The position numbers and the translations under genes were made by a program. A stretch of 64,000 nucleotides of DNA from Lunularia cruciata (lineage: Eukaryota > Streptophyta > Marchantiopsida > Lunulariales > Lunulariaceae), in contig OX419757.1 in NCBI GenBank assembly GCA_948567375.1, positions 7,316,001-7,380,000 of the forward strand. Reading direction: 5' to 3'. This document shows positions 60,238 to 64,000 of this stretch, one piece after another (within the stretch, counting starts at the first letter, position 1; every line of letters begins with the position of its first letter). The notes under the pieces are model-generated. The model saw only the letters and a program-made list of their open reading frames with translations, did no database searches and had not been told where the DNA came from.

Positions 60238-61069
60238 TGTAATGTTTTAAGGATAGTAGAGAAACATAGAAGCAAAGACATGAGTTCACACTCAAACTCC
60301 AATGCCCCAAAGGATGTAATACTCCAAGGACAAGAGAACTCTCTAAGAGAGATACAAGAGAGAAAACACAAGTTTCACACTCAATACGCTGATGCCCCAA
60401 AGGAGAACCTTCTCTTTTTTTATATAGCAAAGAGGATCTCCTCAAAGGAGGCTCCACCCTTGGATCAAATACATGGATCTATGAAATGTCATTGATCTCC
60501 ACCCTCTGATTAGATGCATGCATGGGTGACATGTTGGATCTAGTCCTATCTAGTTGGTCAAACCAATGTTGACCTGAGTGAATCTTTAGGGAATTTTCTT
60601 GTAGGAATCTTTGAATCATATGGGTGAGGTACCTTTGGAAAGCTCTTAATAAGAAAAATAAGGGGGAGGGAAGGCCAGCCTATTTTCTCTTGGGACAAGA
60701 ATTTGCACATTTTTTAGGCTTAATTCATCCTTTTAGGCCCTTGAAATTGCCTCCAAAGATTTTAGGTATATTTTAGTTTTTGCACTATTATTAGAAGTAC
60801 CCTTTTGGTGATATTTCATTATTATATATTAAGTCCATCATGTATAACATCCTTCCAAATGCTACCAAACCAAATTTCACCTCTAGATCATATGTCTAGC
60901 TATTGGTTCTAAGGTTTTCAAGTTTGTTTTGGTTTTTGCCCTATTAATAGAATTACTATTTTGGTAATACCTCTATCTAATCTATTTAGTCCATCATGTA
61001 TAACACCCTTCCAGATCTTACCAAACTAAATTTCATCTCTAAATCATATGTCTAGCTATTGGTATTACA
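60238..61069 (-). repeat. Gypsy-family solo LTR nested in the copia pol frame, with terminal duplications
   Basis: Plus-strand text runs from TGTAATGTTTTAAGG to GCTATTGGTATTACA. It splits the copia reading frame between ...RGNLYEL and GETINGGVAST.... Its 5' portion is present twice (starts at 60238 and 60315, each with CACACTCAA and GCCCCAAAGGA). Its end is duplicated in the region 60720-61069 (two copies of TAGTCCATCATGTATAACA/TCCTTCCA-type and CATATGTCTAGCTATTGG phrases). This explains a length of 832 bp against 570-580 bp in the other copies. Confidence 0.78.
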
Positions 61070-62560
61070 TCTCTTTGGAGAGACCATTAATGGTGGAGTG
61101 GCAAGTACTATTTCTGAAAATGAAGATCCCAAATATCTTACTCAGTTATGGCACCTAATTTTGGGTCATATGAGTGAAAGTGGTCTAAGTGAATTGTCCA
61201 ACCAAGTGAATCAGATTGTTGTGTGTGACTCAAGAAGCTACGTGGACCTAGAGTATTTGAATTAATCATCTTGGTACTATATGTGGATGATATGTTGATT
61301 GTTGCGGAGGATATGGTCGAGGTGGAGAAATTGAAAGCAAAACTTGGTAAGATTTTGATATGAAGGAATTTGGTTCTTCAAAGAGGGTGCTTGGGATTGA
61401 AATCCACCGAGATAGGAGCAAGGGAAAGTTATGGATATATCAAAGGAGATATTTGGAAAAATTACTTGCTTGGTTTGGTATGGAGAATGGTTTTCAGCCT
61501 CTTGCAAGAGGGTGATGAGTTAAGCACCTAACAAGAGTTTAAAGAGGCTTCAAAAAGCTATGTGTTGATAAGGTAAAGTGCAAAGAGAAATATAAGATTG
61601 ACCATCTCTTATATACTCTTCTTCTTCCAAGCTATGAATTCATTTGGGTAGTTCTAGAGGTTTTCTTATTGAATTTGTGGCATGGAACTATATGGAAAAT
61701 AACTTGATTAGTTCATTAGAGACAAAATTACCACAGAGAAGAAATAAGATGCAAATGACCTACTGATATAGCTCCTTAGTGATTCTTCAAAGTCACAGAA
61801 AGGAATGAATACACAATCAAATAAACCTAAGAAAGAAGCTGACTTTAGCAACAAGACTTGTTATTGTTAGACTTGTTACTGTTGGGAGTTTAATGTATGC
61901 TATGGCCTGCACTAGATCAAACATATCATATGTTGTGAGTATGGTGAGTAGATACATGGCACATCCAAGGAAACAACATTAGGAAGTTGTGAAGTGGTTA
62001 GTTCATTACTTGAAAGGGGCTATAAATATTGGCATTACCTTTGATGTGGAGAAGGAGCAAGAAGGAGCAATTACAAGGTATGTAGATTATGATTTTGCTT
62101 GCAACTTAGATAAGAGAAGGTCTACAATAAGATTTCTTTTTACACTTGTTGGTGGTGCAATAAGTTGGAACTCTACTCTCCAATCTAATGTTGCTCTTTC
62201 TACTACAAAGGTGGAATATATGGCAACAACGTAGGCTGCCAAAGAGGCAATATGGCTACAAAGATAAGCCAAGGATGTGGGACTCCCTAACATGAAGTCC
62301 ACACTTTTTTCTGATAGCCAAAGTGTTATTCACTTTGCCAAAAATCAAGTATATTATTCAAGGACAAAGCATATTGATATGAGACATCATTTAAGTAAGG
62401 AATTTGTGATAAACGGTGAGATTAATCTGCAAAAGATTGGCACAGAGGTAAACTCAACTAATATGTTAACTAAACTTGTTCTTGTTGAGAATTTTAAGCT
62501 TTGCATGAATTTGCTCCATGGTCAATGTTGCTCTTTTGGATGATATGGTGGATACAAGCA

Positions 62561-62572
62561 AAAGGTGGAGAT
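62561..62572 (+). other. Polypurine tract of the copia element
   Basis: AAAGGTGGAGAT directly precedes the 3' LTR, the expected place for plus-strand priming. Confidence 0.8.
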
Positions 62573-62979
62573 TGTTATGTTTGGCTTGTTATCAGTTACT
62601 ATTGATCAAGTGCAAGAGCATATGTAATTGATGAAGTACTTTGCTTTTTCATGTAATGTGAGATAGTCACTTGTCTAGAAGTTCAAGCAGATAGTCACTT
62701 GTCTAGAAGTTTAGTCGGATGATAGTGATGTACTTGTTTATATGTATAGATGTATGTATGTGTGTGTATGTATGAATGCATATATATATATATATATATG
62801 CATGCGTGTGTGTGATGAGAGTAATATAGTATCAAAGGTTGGTGTGAGCCTATTTCAGCCATGGAAGTAGCTTCCGAGACAAGAAGTGAACCATGTTATT
62901 TCTTGTTGTTCTTTGATTTTGTTTAATGGGGTTTATGATGTGCTCTTATGAGAGGTCCTGAGGATTGTGTTTTCTAACA
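62573..62979 (+). repeat. 3' LTR of the copia element
   Basis: 407 bp, same termini as the 5' LTR. Most of the extra length comes from an expanded (GTAT)n/(TA)n/(GT)n microsatellite at about 62740-62815, and the rest from small indels. Confidence 0.9.
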
Positions 62980-63149
62980 ATGGGGCAGTTGGAGTGCATA
63001 TCTACAAGTAAGGAAACATGGAATACTAGATGAATCTTCATGTGTGGCAAAAGCTCAAGGAGATAGGCCATTATGCTGATTTGATGAAGGATGGGAAAAG
63101 GCTCAATAAAATAAGGTTTAAGCTAACAAGGACCAACTAACATGAGGTT

Positions 63150-63645
63150 GGTTGTTGATAGCTAGACTTGATCCCCACATTGAACTCCATGTGCCAACAA
63201 TGTGCATTTGCATACTATTTCTATTGATTTTGTGCAATCTACAACCTATGCTTGGCATTCTCTATTTCTTGTTGGATTCTAAAAACAAAAGTGTTGACAA
63301 CATCCACCTTGGCATCCACCGGTTGGATCTTCATCAAGCTCAAAGGTGTGAAAGGATGCTCCCCATACATGAGGAAGAATGGTGTGACCTATGTGGATCA
63401 TTCAATGAATTGTTGTAAGCAAATTCCACTAGTGGAAGTAAGGTGTCCTCTCTCTTGCTTATCTAAGGTGAAGCCCTGAGGAATTTCTTCAATAGTGCAA
63501 TTAGCAAGCTTTTCTTGTCCATCAATCTATAGATGGTAAGCCATGGATATGGCCAATTTGAATTTGAAGAAACCAAAGAGCATTCTTTAAAACAAACTAG
63601 TGAATTGAGTGCCTCTATCAATGATGAGCACTCAAGATAGGCATT
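63150..63645 (-). mobile_element. Minus-strand Ty3/gypsy integrase remnant
   Basis: On the minus strand, in several frames, one reads a RGTQFTSLF-like segment, LFGFFKFKLAISMAYHL, IDGQEKLANC, LLPLVEFAYNNSLN, TPFFLMYGEHPFTP and a YANA...EFNVG-like tail. These blocks come in the order of a gypsy integrase C-terminal half. Frameshifts and stops make it a pseudogene fragment. Confidence 0.72.
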
Positions 63646-63689
63646 GGTGAGAAAAGAAGCATTTAAGTACAATCAAATTTGGATCTACA

Positions 63690-64000
63690 AGTCACAATAA
63701 TTAACATGAGTCCAGCAGAATCTCTAGACAATTTCAAATGAGGGTTGAAGGACCAGATTCACTAAGAAGGCATGGTACAAAATCTTTGCACTGTATTTGA
63801 AGCCATTGCTTGTGCTCAAAGAATAGCAGGGGCACTTGGAGGAGATGAAGGAGTAGTTCCATCTCAACACTATTGGGCAGAAATGCCACACATGGTGGAC
63901 CAACACCTATGGAATTGGGCAACCTTTGATTTCAAGATGGAGGAGCACAACCATTTCAAGGAGAGCAGAGATGGGTGGAAGAATGGAGAGATAGAGTCCC
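63690..64000 (+). mobile_element. Second copy of the gypsy gag segment, running off the window
   Basis: This aligns with 52490-52802 on the same strand. Shared phrases are ATGAG-CCA, TCT-GACAATTTCAAATG, GAAGCCATTGCTTGTGCTCA, GGAGCACTTGGAGGA-like and GGTGAAGGAGTAGT-like, GGTGGACCAA and GA-GGAGTCCC. The encoded fragment includes DNFK-GLK and FEAIACAQR. It probably continues beyond 64000. Confidence 0.8.

Larger units (their letters stand above)
58607..62979 (+). mobile_element. Ty1/copia retrotransposon with both LTRs, internally deleted and interrupted
   Basis: A 4.37-kb element: 5' LTR 58607-58948, PBS 58951-58962, gag from 59041 (MAGVISISNAKSAMENFDGK; zinc knuckle C-x2-C-x4-Y-x4-C near 59733-59776, with Tyr in place of His), protease near 59890 (WILDSSCSYHMSP), gag-pre-integrase (LWHLILGHMSESGLSEL, about 61149), RT (VLYVDDMLIVAEDM, about 61272), RNase H (61930-62540, SNVALSTTKVEYMA and YSRTKHIDMRHHLSKEF), polypurine tract and 3' LTR 62573-62979. 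The integrase core and the N-terminal half of RT are deleted between about 61258 and 61266. A gypsy-family LTR is inserted at 60238-61069. The bases flanking the LTRs share TGGG (GTGGG/ATGGG), a plausible worn target duplication. Many stops: non-autonomous. Confidence 0.9.

Noticed and set aside
1-64000. CRISPR array, bacterial operon or phage module
   Set aside because: No regularly spaced direct repeats; genes are intron-bearing plant genes and repeats are LTR retroelements.

Overview
The window is nuclear DNA of a land plant. The evidence is spliceosomal introns of roughly 70 to 1100 nt, plant-specific gene architectures (an ARID-PHD protein of the At3g43240 type, a GTG/GPHR protein, a plastid membrane protein, a long P-type PPR protein, a KAB1-type subunit), and plant-type Ty1/copia and chromodomain Ty3/gypsy retrotransposons. 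I cannot name the species. Divergence from the Arabidopsis proteins I know suggests a bryophyte, lycophyte or fern rather than a flowering plant, but this is an impression. No bacterial, organellar or viral segment was seen.

Layout. Bases 1-4775: no recognisable gene. 4776-12020 (-): ARID-PHD chromatin protein, 15 exons rebuilt in frame (863 aa). 12021-14682: pyrimidine- and microsatellite-rich divergent promoter region. 14683-20543 (+): GTG/Golgi-pH-regulator-like membrane protein, 13 exons (467 aa). 20544-24987: AT-rich repeat-bearing spacer. 24988-26370 (+): intronless organellar phenylalanyl-tRNA synthetase (460 aa). 28243-30682 (-): ribosomal protein eL8 (RPL7A), 6 exons, first coding exon only the ATG, one GC-AG intron. 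32681-34262 (-): bL17-type organellar ribosomal protein, 5 exons, 114 aa. 35698-36765 (-): METTL22-like methyltransferase, single exon. 38485-40046 (-): plastid two-helix membrane protein, 3 exons. 41341-43441 (+): PPR protein, 2 exons. 45953-48084 (-): KAB1-type aldo-keto reductase/potassium-channel beta subunit, 5 exons. 50.7-64 kb: nested, decayed LTR retrotransposons.

The genes are mostly unrelated housekeeping genes. Three act in translation (eL8, bL17, PheRS), and one more (PPR) is probably in organelle RNA metabolism. Two divergent pairs (ARID/GTG, plastid protein/PPR) share upstream regions. The last 13 kb is a repeat island. It holds a Ty3/gypsy element with 5' LTR and primer-binding site but broken pol, an opposite-strand gypsy integrase-chromodomain fragment with a tandem duplication, and a Ty1/copia element with both LTRs. 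The copia element is interrupted by a solo LTR of the gypsy family. I found no convincing new biological system. The most unusual features are splice-structure details of eL8, the short bL17 C-terminus and the nested retroelement history.

All exon joins were made by eye from splice consensus plus protein-family continuity and are predictions.
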